Shown here piece after piece: positions 7,725 through 16,700 of a stretch of DNA of 64,000 bases; position 1 is the stretch's first letter; each line of letters opens with the position of its first letter. The stretch covers positions 3,682,328-3,746,327 of the forward strand of contig NZ_CP150484.1 in the NCBI RefSeq assembly GCF_037997115.1, given 5' to 3'. Source of the stretch: Amycolatopsis coloradensis (GTDB taxonomy: Bacteria > Actinomycetota > Actinomycetes > Mycobacteriales > Pseudonocardiaceae). The notes under the pieces were generated by a model that had not been told where the DNA came from, did no database searches, and worked only from the letters and a program-made list of their open reading frames with translations. Made by a program: the position numbers and the translations under genes.

Positions 7725-9095
7725 TCAGGCGAAGGGCTGGGGCCAGGGGTTCAGGTCTTCGAGCCGTCGGACCGGATACCCGCACGCCGCGGGTGCGGCA
7801 TAGAGGCGTGGGCTGGCGAGGAACTGGGCCCGGTGGGTGAAGGAGAGTGGCTGCAGACCGGGCACGATGGCCTTGACGGCGGTGAATCCCGCTTCCCGTG
7901 ATTCGTCGCAACCGATGTCGACGGCGAAGACGTCCAGGCGGGAATCCCGCATCCGGGTGAGCAGCTCGGTCAGGTACCGCTTCGGGGTGCTGTCCGTGAT
8001 CGCGGAGCGGATTCCGGACAGCGGGACAGTGTCGCCCGCCCGGTCCGGGCCGACGAGGAAGTCGAAGGCCTCGGCGTGCTCGGGCAGACCCATGTACAGC
8101 GCGCCGCCGAAAGTGTTGCGGATCGTGCCGGGGTCGGTCGGCGCCGCACCCTGGTGGTCGAGCGCGAGGCGGCAGCTGATGGCCTCCCGGACCGCGTTGG
8201 CCGCGGCCTTGCCCGGGTCGGGGTTGATCCCGCAGCCCAACACATGGCGCAGCCGTGTCGAGTGGTGCTCCTGGTAGACCGCGTAGACGGTCGGAACGCC
8301 GAGGTCGAGGGTCGCGTCGAACAGCCGCATCGAGACGCCGGGGTCGGCGTCGAACCGTGCCAGCAGCCGCTTCAGCTCCGGAGAGGCTTCGTCGACCTCG
8401 ATCTCGGGCAGCGGGAGCCGCTGCCGCCAGACGATGGAGATGGCGTCGCGTTCGATCACCTCGAGCAACCCGTTGAGCAGCGCTTGCCACGGGTCGGTGT
8501 GGATGGCGCAGCCGGTGCTGTTGGGCGCGGCGAGCTGCTGATCACCGGGTTCGTCGAAATAGAGCCAGACCAGCTCGGCGGGAATCCAGGTGAGCCGGGC
8601 GTCGGCCAGCCGCACCCCACGCACCCAGGCGCGGGACCGATCTTTGCGCGCCGGCCTGACCTTATGCCGGGCGTCGGCCAGTTCCCGGTCCGAAAGCCGG
8701 GGCAAGGTGTCCAGATCGAGTGCTTCGGCCCCCAGCTCGTCGGCGGTCGCGGTGATCACCTGATCCCGGCTGTACACGGCCGAGCAGTACCGCTCCAGTG
8801 CCTCGGCGGCGGCCACCCATTCGGCGAGGGTGGCGTCAAAACCACCGCCCGCGCCGTCGAGACCGGTCGCCGGCCTGCCGGTCCGCTCCGCGAAGGCGGC
8901 GACCTCCGGCAGGACCCAGCGCAGGTCGCCGGTGGCCGAGCTGGCGATCGGCAGGCCGGGGATCCCTTCCGGTACCGGCAATCTCAACGGCGGCGAGATC
9001 GGGCCGAACAGGCCCGTGAGCGGAGTCAATCGTTCGCGCAGCGCGGCGGCCGCGAGAGCCGGGGCCGTGGTATCGGCCGGTGCGAGGTTCAGCAT
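7725..9095 (-). CDS. YcaO cyclodehydratase, copy 2
   Basis: A 456-residue YcaO protein. It has GAGGGFDATL, AEALERYCS, the ATP/Mg-binding LLEVIERDA and VREAISCR helices, and ends in L-N-P-W-P-Q-P-F-A, the PxPxP-type tail typical of azoline-forming YcaO enzymes. I chose the ATG at 9095, nine bases after GGAAAGAG, over a TTG three codons earlier. It is the first gene of an operon with the E1-like protein and dehydrogenase fusion. Its upstream region carries the regulatory element also found before YcaO copy 3. Close similarity to copy 1 suggests duplication inside the cluster. Confidence 0.92.
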   Translation of the reverse strand: MLNLAPADTTAPALAAAALRERLTPLTGLFGPISPPLRLPVPEGIPGLPIASSATGDLRWVLPEVAAFAERTGRPATGLDGAGGGFDATLAEWVAAAEALERYCSAVYSRDQVITATADELGAEALDLDTLPRLSDRELADARHKVRPARKDRSRAWVRGVRLADARLTWIPAELVWLYFDEPGDQQLAAPNSTGCAIHTDPWQALLNGLLEVIERDAISIVWRQRLPLPEIEVDEASPELKRLLARFDADPGVSMRLFDATLDLGVPTVYAVYQEHHSTRLRHVLGCGINPDPGKAAANAVREAISCRLALDHQGAAPTDPGTIRNTFGGALYMGLPEHAEAFDFLVGPDRAGDTVPLSGIRSAITDSTPKRYLTELLTRMRDSRLDVFAVDIGCDESREAGFTAVKAIVPGLQPLSFTHRAQFLASPRLYAAPAACGYPVRRLEDLNPWPQPFA

Positions 9096-9205
9096 GTCGA
9101 CCAACTCTTTCCGTCACACCTGTGAGGAGTCTGTATTCGATTACCGCGGTGTGGAACCAGCCGATCGTCTGCTTCTGACCGGCTTTGCTAGCGGCCCATC
9201 GAGCG

Positions 9206-9282
9206 AGTAAGCGCTTTCTTGAAATGCGAAAGAGATTCGGATCTGATCACTCAGTGTCACTACGTTGTGGTCATTGAACATC
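9206..9282 (-). promoter_or_regulatory. Duplicated upstream element, copy A
   Basis: Read on the minus strand, GATGTTCAAT is followed 12 nt later by GTGACA and, further on, by AGAAAGCGCTTACT, which contains the palindrome AAGCGCTT. All three blocks occur in the same order and at nearly the same spacing (within 2 nt) at 26157-26231, upstream of YcaO copy 3. Weaker matches continue towards the gene (CAGACT-NN-TCACAG). This is probably a shared promoter and operator; GTGACA could serve as a -35 element, but no convincing -10 was found. Confidence 0.6.
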
Positions 9283-9299
9283 TCGCTGCACCGTTGGAG

Positions 9300-9790
9300 G
9301 GAGGAAGAATCACCTGAAAGACAGAAATTTCGGTAACTTCTGCAGGTGCTGTTTCGGCTTTGCGCGAAGTCGTGCAGGAAGGTGCATTCGCGTACTCGAA
9401 CGGCAGGAAGCTGCATGGATCCGGGTCATGTGTCCATCTGGAGGTTGAATCGCTCAGGGGGCCCGGGGGAGCGGAGAGTCGATAACGCCGCCTGCCTTTC
9501 GCCGCGCCCTGGCTCGTCCGGCGCGGCCAGTTCGAGCGCCGAGCGCTCCGATTCCGGCAGCCGGTCCGACGAGCCGCACGCGTGCGCTCGTGAAGGCCTC
9601 CTTGTCTACTCTGGAGGTCAGATCCCGGCAAGGTCGCATAGCCGCTGGTCAGGTGAGCCGAGAGCGGCGATTCGGGCCCCTGGCAGCGGGAGTGGGTTCA
9701 TCAACGATGCCCCTACGCTTCCCTGCTGTCCATAAGGACACCATGCGAGACAAGGTGGCCGATTTGGGTACTTTGCGCGGTTTCGCCAAG
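9300..9790. other. Non-coding stretch upstream of YcaO operon
   Basis: No reading frame here has plausible start context, codon bias or recognisable family motifs on either strand. It separates the YcaO copy 2 promoter element from the palindrome-rich segment that begins at 9792. No RNA gene was recognised. Confidence 0.5.
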
Positions 9791-9791
9791 G

Positions 9792-9841
9792 GGGTCGTGA
9801 GTGGCAAGTCGTGTTCTAACGCTACTTACCACTCACGACCC
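9792..9841. repeat. Long imperfect hairpin in intergenic palindrome cluster
   Basis: Two 17-nt arms, GGGTCGTGAGTGGCAAG at 9792-9808 and its complement at 9825-9841, form a stem with one G-U pair and a 16-nt loop. It is the first of four palindromic elements packed into about 260 bp. Such elements resemble dispersed intergenic palindromes of actinomycetes. Function unknown; a terminator role is possible. Confidence 0.65.
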
Positions 9842-9866
9842 AGCTCGCAACCTGACCCTCAAGGTA

Positions 9867-9883
9867 GTGAAGGGGCCCTTCAC
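9867..9883. repeat. Short palindrome
   Basis: GTGAAGGG and CCCTTCAC flank a single G, a perfect 8-bp palindrome. It lies between two larger hairpins in the same intergenic cluster. Confidence 0.5.
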
Positions 9884-9922
9884 GACGCCGCCGACGTGGT
9901 TCTTGGTGTGTCTCATGGTCAA

Positions 9923-9987
9923 GGCGTGTCGCGAAAGCCACTTTCGCGACGTGTGATGTCCTGAAAGTGGCTTTCGCGACACGCCTG
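9923..9987. repeat. Perfect 24-bp inverted repeat
   Basis: Arms at 9923-9946 and 9964-9987 are exact complements over 24 nt (core CGCGAAAGCCACTTTC) with a 17-nt spacer. The left arm and spacer also contain CGCGAAAG...CTTTCGCG, allowing an alternative smaller hairpin. It is too long for an ordinary terminator and may be a mobile-type repeat (REP/MITE-like) or a recombination relic. Confidence 0.7.
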
Positions 9988-9988
9988 C

Positions 9989-10047
9989 GGCACACGAAGG
10001 CCCCTGTCCTCGGACCAGCCAAGGAAAGGGGCCTTCGCGTGTGCCGC
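9989..10047 (-). terminator. Hairpin after the epimerase gene
   Basis: CGGCACACGAAGGCCCCT pairs with AGGGGCCTTCGCGTGTGCCG with a 2-nt bulge. It lies 14 nt past the epimerase stop codon, in the right place to terminate the minus-strand oxidase-epimerase transcript. No U-tract follows, which is common in actinomycetes. Confidence 0.6.
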
Positions 10048-10061
10048 TGCCCGAGCGTGGG

Positions 10062-11075
10062 TCAGAGCGAATTCGTGCGCACGCCCCAGGTGCTTCGGAA
10101 GGTCTGGCCTGGGTTGAGGACGATCAGGTTCTCGCCGCTGTTGAAGGAGTTCCCGGGGCTGGTGACCGGTTCGATGGCGATGGCCTGGCGGGCGGGCCTG
10201 CCTTCGGCGTAGTCGTCGGAATAGACCAGGAGGTACTTGTTCTTGTCGTCGGCCCAGAGCTGGATCTTGTGTCCGTCGGGTGTTTCGAGTTCGGCCAGTG
10301 TGCTTTCGGCCGAGGTGCGGATGAGGTCGGTGTAGGCGAGGTCGAGCTTCGCGGGGCCGATGAGGGTGGGGGTGCGGAAGTCGTTCGCGGTTCCGGCGAC
10401 GGCCGACCGGCCGGTCGGGATGCCGTTGTCGTCGTTGATCAGGTAGGTCGACGCGGCCACGGTCAGTTTCGCGTCTTCGATCTTCGGGGCGGTTTTGAAG
10501 TACGGGTGGTACCCGCTGCCGAACGGGGCGGGCCTGTCACCGGCGTTGGTGGCGGTGAGCGTGACCCGGAGCCCGGCTTTTTCGAGCAGATACTCGGTCT
10601 GGAATTTGAGGAGGAAGGGGTAGCCGTATTGCGGGTACAGCACGGAACCGAGCCTCAGGAGGTTGCCGCTCTGCTTGACGAGCGTCCACGGCAGGAAGGC
10701 CGCGAGCCCGTGGATGGCGCAGCCGCTCCAGTGTTCGGTGATCGGGGTTTCGTAGTCGATCCCGTCGAATCTGTACTTGCCGCCGGCGATCCGGTCCGAC
10801 CAGGGCAGCAGGATCTTGCCCATGTGGCTGTCGCCCATGCCGGTGTCCGGGTGGCCCGCCAGGACGGCGCGACCGCCCACGGTCCACGACCGCAACTCGG
10901 CGCCCACCTCGGCGACCACCAGGCTCTGCTTCCCGGACGTGATGCGGTACTGGCGACCGGTGGGCAGGATCGTTCCGGTCTCCGCCGCGGCGACGGCAGG
11001 TGCCCCGCCGATCGCCAGCGCGGCGGTGGTTCCGGCCGCGGCGGTGAGCGCCGCGCGACGGGAGAAGGTACCCAT
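10062..11075 (-). CDS. Exported aldose 1-epimerase (galactose mutarotase-like)
   Basis: A 337-residue protein with a twin-arginine signal: S-R-R-A-A-L near residue 5, a hydrophobic stretch, and Ala-rich cleavage near residue 30. The mature part has the mutarotase fold signatures HGLAAFLPW, GSGYHPYFK and a late Glu-containing strand (AIAIEPVTSPGN) where the family's base is found. It interconverts sugar anomers. It follows the Tat-exported FAD oxidase by 25 nt, so the two are an operon that acts outside the membrane. Linked to the nearby glycosyltransferase, it could act on a sugar-bearing product, but a catabolic role cannot be excluded. Confidence 0.85.
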   Translation of the reverse strand: MGTFSRRAALTAAAGTTAALAIGGAPAVAAAETGTILPTGRQYRITSGKQSLVVAEVGAELRSWTVGGRAVLAGHPDTGMGDSHMGKILLPWSDRIAGGKYRFDGIDYETPITEHWSGCAIHGLAAFLPWTLVKQSGNLLRLGSVLYPQYGYPFLLKFQTEYLLEKAGLRVTLTATNAGDRPAPFGSGYHPYFKTAPKIEDAKLTVAASTYLINDDNGIPTGRSAVAGTANDFRTPTLIGPAKLDLAYTDLIRTSAESTLAELETPDGHKIQLWADDKNKYLLVYSDDYAEGRPARQAIAIEPVTSPGNSFNSGENLIVLNPGQTFRSTWGVRTNSL

Positions 11076-11100
11076 GGTTCTGTCACTCCGATTTCTTGGG

Positions 11101-12591
11101 TCAGCCGCGAAGCACTGATTGCGGGAAGTCGAATACCTTGCCCGGGTCGTAGGCCGAGACGATCCGGCGCAACCGCGTTTTGTTGGCTCCCCAGTACGAG
11201 GTGGCCCAGTCGGTCTGCATCGGGTTGATGTAGTTGACGTAGGAACCGGTGCCGATGACTCGGGTCAGAGCCTGTTGCGCCTGCGTGAGGACCTCGCCCT
11301 GGTCGGTCTCGCTCCAGCCGTAGATCTGCATCGACGCGTTGGCGCCGCGATGCGGGTACGCGGTGTCACGGGCGCCGACGCTGTCGACCTCGCCGCCGAC
11401 CCCGTCGAACAGGAGCACCATGTCGCTGTGGCCGCTCAGTATCTCGACGACGCGGTCGGCATCGGCGGCTTTCAGGGTGTGCGGCACCATCCGTGACGCG
11501 GCGTGGAAGCTCTCCCGCTCGACCGTCCCACCGGGCTTGGTGTTGAGGTGGCAGGTCTTGGCTTCGTCGCAGCCGGCGTAGTGCAGCATGGCGTCGAGGT
11601 AGGACTTCCTGGTGGTGGTGCGTTCGGTGGGCGCGACGCCCACCTCCGCGATAAGCGAGGCCAGCTGGGTGTCCAACGCGGCGTCGGTGCCGATCCAGGC
11701 GCCTTCGATCGATGCGGTCGGCTGCTTGCGGGCTTCGACCGAACAAGTCGAAGTGAGTCCCTTGGGCGCGGCGGCTTGCCAGGCCGACCATGAGGCAAGG
11801 ACCTTCGCGGTGTGTTCGGCAGGGAACTCGAGATTGAAGATCACTGGGGACGGTGCGGGAACCGTGCTGAAGGTGAACTCGGTGACGATGCCCGCGTGGC
11901 CACCACCGCCGCCGCGCAAGGCCCAGAACAGATCCGCGTCCCGGTGGGAGTCCACTTTGTGCACCGAACCGTCGGCGAGCACGACCGTCGCGGCCTTCAG
12001 CCTGTCGCAGGTCAGGCCGTAGGCGCGGGTGAGCGGGCCGATACCGCCGCCGAGGGTGAGGCCGGCGATGCCGACCGAGGCACAGGTTCCGCCCGGCAGC
12101 GCCCGGCCGCGCGCGGCCAGCGCGGTGTACACCTCCATGAGACGCGCGCCCGAGCCCACCACCGCGGTGCCGTCGTCGCGGACCGAGATCTTGTCGAGCG
12201 CGGTGACGTCGACGACCACACCGGAATCGGGCGTCGAGAATCCGGCGTAGTTGTGCCCGCCCGAGCGGGCCGCGAGTGGTGCCCCGCGGCCACCGGCCCG
12301 CCGTACACACTCGATGACGTCGTCGCGGTCGTCGACCAGTGCGATCGCGGCCGGTCTGCGTGCGGACAGCGCCAGGTTCCATGGTCGCGCCGCGAGTTCG
12401 TACCCGGTATCGCCGGGCCGCAGCAACCGCCCCGACATCGCCTTGCCGAGCCCGTCGAGGTCGATGCCGCCCGCACGCTCGCGGCCACCGGTCGCGAACG
12501 CGCTGCCGCCCGCACCGGTGAGCAACGCGGTACCTGTCAAAGCGGCGGTCGTGGTCAGAAACCTGCGCCTGCTGAATCCCGCTTCCGTCAC
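11101..12591 (-). CDS. Tat-exported berberine-bridge-type FAD oxidase
   Basis: A 496-residue protein starting at a GTG after GGAGGGAGAA. The signal peptide has S-R-R-R-F-L followed by a hydrophobic stretch ending near GSAFA. The FAD_binding_4 domain has RSGGHNYAG (the His usually carries 8-alpha-linked FAD) and GTCASVGIAGLTLGGG (the Cys usually carries the second, 6-S link), so bicovalent FAD is likely. The C-terminus YVNYINPM...YDPGKVFDFPQ is the BBE domain. Relatives oxidise sugars at C1 or carry out oxidative cyclisations on antibiotics. Its place next to the epimerase suggests an exported sugar oxidation or a late tailoring step. Confidence 0.88.
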   Translation of the reverse strand: MTEAGFSRRRFLTTTAALTGTALLTGAGGSAFATGGRERAGGIDLDGLGKAMSGRLLRPGDTGYELAARPWNLALSARRPAAIALVDDRDDVIECVRRAGGRGAPLAARSGGHNYAGFSTPDSGVVVDVTALDKISVRDDGTAVVGSGARLMEVYTALAARGRALPGGTCASVGIAGLTLGGGIGPLTRAYGLTCDRLKAATVVLADGSVHKVDSHRDADLFWALRGGGGGHAGIVTEFTFSTVPAPSPVIFNLEFPAEHTAKVLASWSAWQAAAPKGLTSTCSVEARKQPTASIEGAWIGTDAALDTQLASLIAEVGVAPTERTTTRKSYLDAMLHYAGCDEAKTCHLNTKPGGTVERESFHAASRMVPHTLKAADADRVVEILSGHSDMVLLFDGVGGEVDSVGARDTAYPHRGANASMQIYGWSETDQGEVLTQAQQALTRVIGTGSYVNYINPMQTDWATSYWGANKTRLRRIVSAYDPGKVFDFPQSVLRG

Positions 12592-12704
12592 GGTTCTCCC
12601 TCCGGTGCTGCGGCAGTCTGGCTGGATCAGTATTTATCCGGAAAAGGCGCTTTTCCACGCAAGAATTGACTCTTGCCGGTGATTCTGCGCAGGAGCCGGG
12701 ACAG

Positions 12705-13739
12705 TCACACCGTCCACTCAGGAATTTCCGATACCTGTACCACCGCGGCGGAAAGAACCAGACCCGGTGCCTGGCCGAGAAGAAGCATATGGTCGCCCGG
12801 ATTCAGCTCGCCCGCCGTGAGGAGGTGTTCGAGGGCAAGGAACTGGTCGGCGGCACCGCAATGGCCGATGCGCCGTCCGAACTCCCAGGTCGATTTCGTC
12901 ATGTCCAAACCGAGCGGGGCCATCACCCGCTGCTCGACGACTTCCCGGGAATGCGTTTCGAAAGCGACTTTGGCCACGTCCTTGATCCCGATGCCCGCTT
13001 CCGACACCGCGGTCTCGACGAGCTCGAGCATGACCGCCGGAATCCGCCTGAGAACGCCGACCCCGCCGGGAGGGTTGGTGCGGTAGTGCTCGTAGCGCGC
13101 GGGGAAGTCCTGGGGACGGCGGGTGGTCACGGTCGGTGGGAAAAGCGGTTCCCCGCTGCGATGCAGTTCCTCGCCCTCGGGTAGACATATCGAGGTGACC
13201 GACAGCAGCCGGGCGAAGCCGGGGTTCTTCGTCAGCACCACGGCCACGGCGGCGTCACCGCCGATCATGCCCGAGGAGACCCGCCACCGGTCGATCATCG
13301 GGGTGCCGTAGTTGTCGGCCGTCACCAGAAGCGCGCTTTCCCGGTCCGGCACCGCGCGCAGGTAGCAGGTCGCGAGCTCCAGCGCGTCGAACATGCCGTT
13401 GCACCCTTGCCGGACCGACATCGCGGGCACGCGTCCGCCGACGAGGTGGCGTTGCAGGTATGCCTGCGGCGGCCAGCCGTCGGGTCCCTGATGCCAGGTG
13501 TTGGTGTAGAGCAACAGGGAGAGCTCGGTCGGCTCGACGAGGGCGCGTTTGACCGCCGACTGGGCGGCCTCCAGCGCCATGTCCGGCGCGGGGCGTTCAC
13601 CCGCGACGGCCACCCCGAGGAATTCGTGCGCCTCGGCTTCCAGCGCCGGGTACAACCCTTCCGCGACGGCGCGTTCCACCGGGAACACCGGAGGGACGAC
13701 CGAGCCGATCCCGCTCAGGTGGACGTCCCTCACGCGCAT
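12705..13739 (-). CDS. KAS III-like acyltransferase (ChlB3/CalO4 type)
   Basis: A 344-residue thiolase-fold protein. The catalytic Cys is at 113 in RQGCNGMFDAL and the His at 263 in FETHSREV. The region that normally supplies the Asn reads GHCGAADQF, without Asn, as expected for members that transfer acyl groups rather than condense. Relatives such as ChlB3 and CalO4 move an aryl group made by an iterative type I PKS from the ACP to a sugar or second carrier. The gene overlaps the end of exactly such a PKS by 10 nt, so this is probably the offloading and transfer enzyme. The acceptor is unknown. Confidence 0.85.
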   Translation of the reverse strand: MRVRDVHLSGIGSVVPPVFPVERAVAEGLYPALEAEAHEFLGVAVAGERPAPDMALEAAQSAVKRALVEPTELSLLLYTNTWHQGPDGWPPQAYLQRHLVGGRVPAMSVRQGCNGMFDALELATCYLRAVPDRESALLVTADNYGTPMIDRWRVSSGMIGGDAAVAVVLTKNPGFARLLSVTSICLPEGEELHRSGEPLFPPTVTTRRPQDFPARYEHYRTNPPGGVGVLRRIPAVMLELVETAVSEAGIGIKDVAKVAFETHSREVVEQRVMAPLGLDMTKSTWEFGRRIGHCGAADQFLALEHLLTAGELNPGDHMLLLGQAPGLVLSAAVVQVSEIPEWTV

Positions 13740-16700
13740 GGCGTTTCTCCCCTAGGGACGGCGGAAGTTGCCAGCAGCTCCGCGATGTGGTCCGCGATCG
13801 CGGACACCGTCGGCGTCTGCCACAGCAGGGTGGACGGGAGTTTGCAGCCGAACCGCTTCTCCAGGCGCCGCCGCACCATGACGGTCAGGATCGAGTCCAT
13901 GCCCTGATCCGCGAGAGAGCCTGTGGGCGCGAGATCCTCGGGGGCGAGTTTCATCTCTTTCGCGATCAGCGAACGGATTTCGTCGGGAAGGGTGGCGGGC
14001 GCCTCCTGAGGATCGTCAGGTTCGCCGACGGCGGCCGTGAGTTCCGGCCGGTCGTCCCGGAACACCGGGTAGACCCCGGGCCCGCGACGGTCCGCCAGGT
14101 CCCAAGCCGCGACGACCACGGACGCGGCGAAGTCGTGCCCGGACACGACATCGAGACACACCGCGTGTTCCCCGGCCTCCGCGCGCTGGAGCACCACCGC
14201 GTCCAGCAAGGCGCAGGCCGCTCCGTCCAGCTCCGATCCGGGCTGGTTCAGCAGCTGATCGCCGGAGGAGAAGACGGTGAAGAAATCCAAGGTGCCCGGC
14301 GGGAAGAGGTCGTGAAGTGCCTGCGTGCCGCCGATACGCGACCTCCCGCCCGGAACACCGGGTTCGGTGATGCTGAGCACGCCCCGGACGGGAGGGAGCC
14401 CGGAGCTGTCCGGATCGGTCAGCCCGGCGGTGACGACGCGCACCGTGACACCCCGCGCTTCCAACGCCAGCAGAGCCTCGGCGTCCGAGGTGGACTCCCA
14501 CCGGGATCGCGGATGGAACTCCTCCGGCGTAAGGAAAAGAAGGCGTTTCGCGCCCAGGTCCACCAGACGATCCGCGGCCGCGAAGCCGAGTTCGCCGAGA
14601 CCACCGCTGATCAGATAAGTGCCTTCCGGACGGCACGGCGTCCCCGGACGGTCCGGCTGAGCCGCCACCCGGGACGCCCGGGCCACGAACGGACGGCCAT
14701 CCCGCACCGCGATCACGGCCTCGCCCGGCGCCGCTCCGATCAGGCCGAGCACGGTCTTCGCGGTTCCCTCCGCGTCGGGATCGTCCACATCGACGACCGC
14801 GCCCCACGATTCCGGCCGGGTTCCCACAAGGGTGCGGCCGAAACCGGTGACGGCCGCGGCGGCCGGACGTTGAGGCGGCTCGACGCCCGTTCCCGTCCGC
14901 ACCGCGCCCGTCGTGAGGCACCACAGTCTGCCGATCCGACCCGAGGTGATCGTGGCGAACGACCGGAGGAAGTCCTCGGCCTCGTCCGAGGTGGCTGTCG
15001 GCAGGACCAGGCAGACGTCGACGCCGGAGAGGTCGCCCCCCTCCGCGAGGTCGTCGAGCAGCCGGCATTCGCGTCCCGCCGCGCGGGCATGCGCGACCAG
15101 CCGCCCGGCCAGTTCGTCGTGCGTGCCGACGATCACCAGGGCTCGGTCCGGGGCCACCACCGGTTCGTACGGTCGCCAGACGATCTCGTGCACCAGTGCG
15201 CGGGGATCGGCGGAGACGGCGTCCTCGGCGCCGATGGTCGCGTACCGCAGGCCGCTCAACCGGGCGATCACCAGACCCTCGGGCGTCGTGACCGTGACGT
15301 CCACCGCGTCCGGAGCGTCCGCGCGCACCGCGATGTCGATCACCGCCGATTCGGGCGGCTCGCCCTGGACCGTGACCTCGTCCACCCCGACGGCCATCCG
15401 CAGCATGGGATCCCCCGGATAGGCGACCGGTGCGAGCGTCATGACCGCGTCCAGCAACGGTGCCCAGGTGGTGGACTGTCCTAACGAGACAGTTCCCCGC
15501 AGTGCGCCGCTGCCGCGCAGGAGCTCCCGCACCGTCCAGTCGAAACCCGTGGACGGCACTCCCACGGCGCTGAGCCGGTCGTGAACGAGGGTGGGAGACA
15601 CCGGCTCGAGGGAAACGTCCGGTGTGTGCGGGCCGGAAAGTTCGCCCGGGCCGGCGACGGTCGCGTAGGTGTGGACGTCCCATCCCTGTCCGGAGCCGGT
15701 GCCCGCGGCGCGGGAGGCGATCCGGAGGGTGTCGCCGTCCAGGACGACCTGGATGTTCCTGAGCTCGGCGGTCATCAGCGGGCTGCGCATGACGATCTTC
15801 CGCAGCGTCGGCGGTGGGGACCCCGGTGCGGCGGCCGCGAAGAATGTCGTGAGGAACACCGCGGCGGGAACGATCTCTACGCCGTTGATGCTGTGGCTCC
15901 CCGGATAGGGTCGGTTCCCATCGTCGAGATCGCTCTGCCACATCCGGACGGCGCTGCCCGCGACCGGTGTCTCCGCGCCGAGCAGGGTGTGGTCGTCCGG
16001 GTCGTGCGTATGGGCGGAACCCTCGCCACCGAGCCGAGGCCGCCACCAGAGCGACCGGTGCCGCCACGGGTTCGCGGGGGCCGCCACCAGCTCACCCTCC
16101 GGATACAGCCGGGACCAGTCGACGTCGAGGCCGTGGCAGTACAGCGAGCCGAGCGCGGTCAGGAGGCTGCGTTCCTCGGATTGGCCGCGGCGCAGGGTTC
16201 CGCCGACGAAGACCTCTTCGATCCCATGGTGGGAAAGGGTTTCGCTGATCGAGTGCGTCACCACCGGATGCGGCGAGATCTCCAGGAAGGCCCGATGGCC
16301 GTCCTCGGCCGCCGCGGCGACGGCACTGGCGAGCCGCACCGGCTCGCGCAGGTTGACGGACCAGTAGGTCCCGTCGAACGTGGGGTGCGCGCGCGGATCG
16401 GCTAAAGCGGTGCTGTAAAGCGGAATCTCCGCCGACGCCGGACGCAGCTCGGCGACGGCTCCGGCCAGTTCCGTCGCGAGCGGGTCCATCCTGGGGCTGT
16501 GGAACGCCACGTCCGAGGCGACCCGCCGGACGACCAGCCCCGCCTCCTGGAACTCCTGGATCGCGGCCTCGACCGCACCGGGCTCACCGGAGACCACAGT
16601 GGACACCGGCGAGGACTGGATGCCCGCGACGATCCCGGGACGACCGGCGAGCCGTCGCTCCACCTCGGCGAACGGGAGGCCGACCATGGCCATCGCGCCC

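Noticed and set aside
8076..9125. Plus-strand frame opposite YcaO copy 2
   Set aside because: Antisense shadow of the YcaO gene.
9206..9219. AAGCGCTT palindrome as a LacI-family operator
   Set aside because: No LacI-type regulator in the window and the flanks are not symmetric; kept only as part of the duplicated element.
9346..9964. Open frames in the 9.3-10 kb intergenic region
   Set aside because: No ribosome sites, no family motifs, and they run across strong palindromes.
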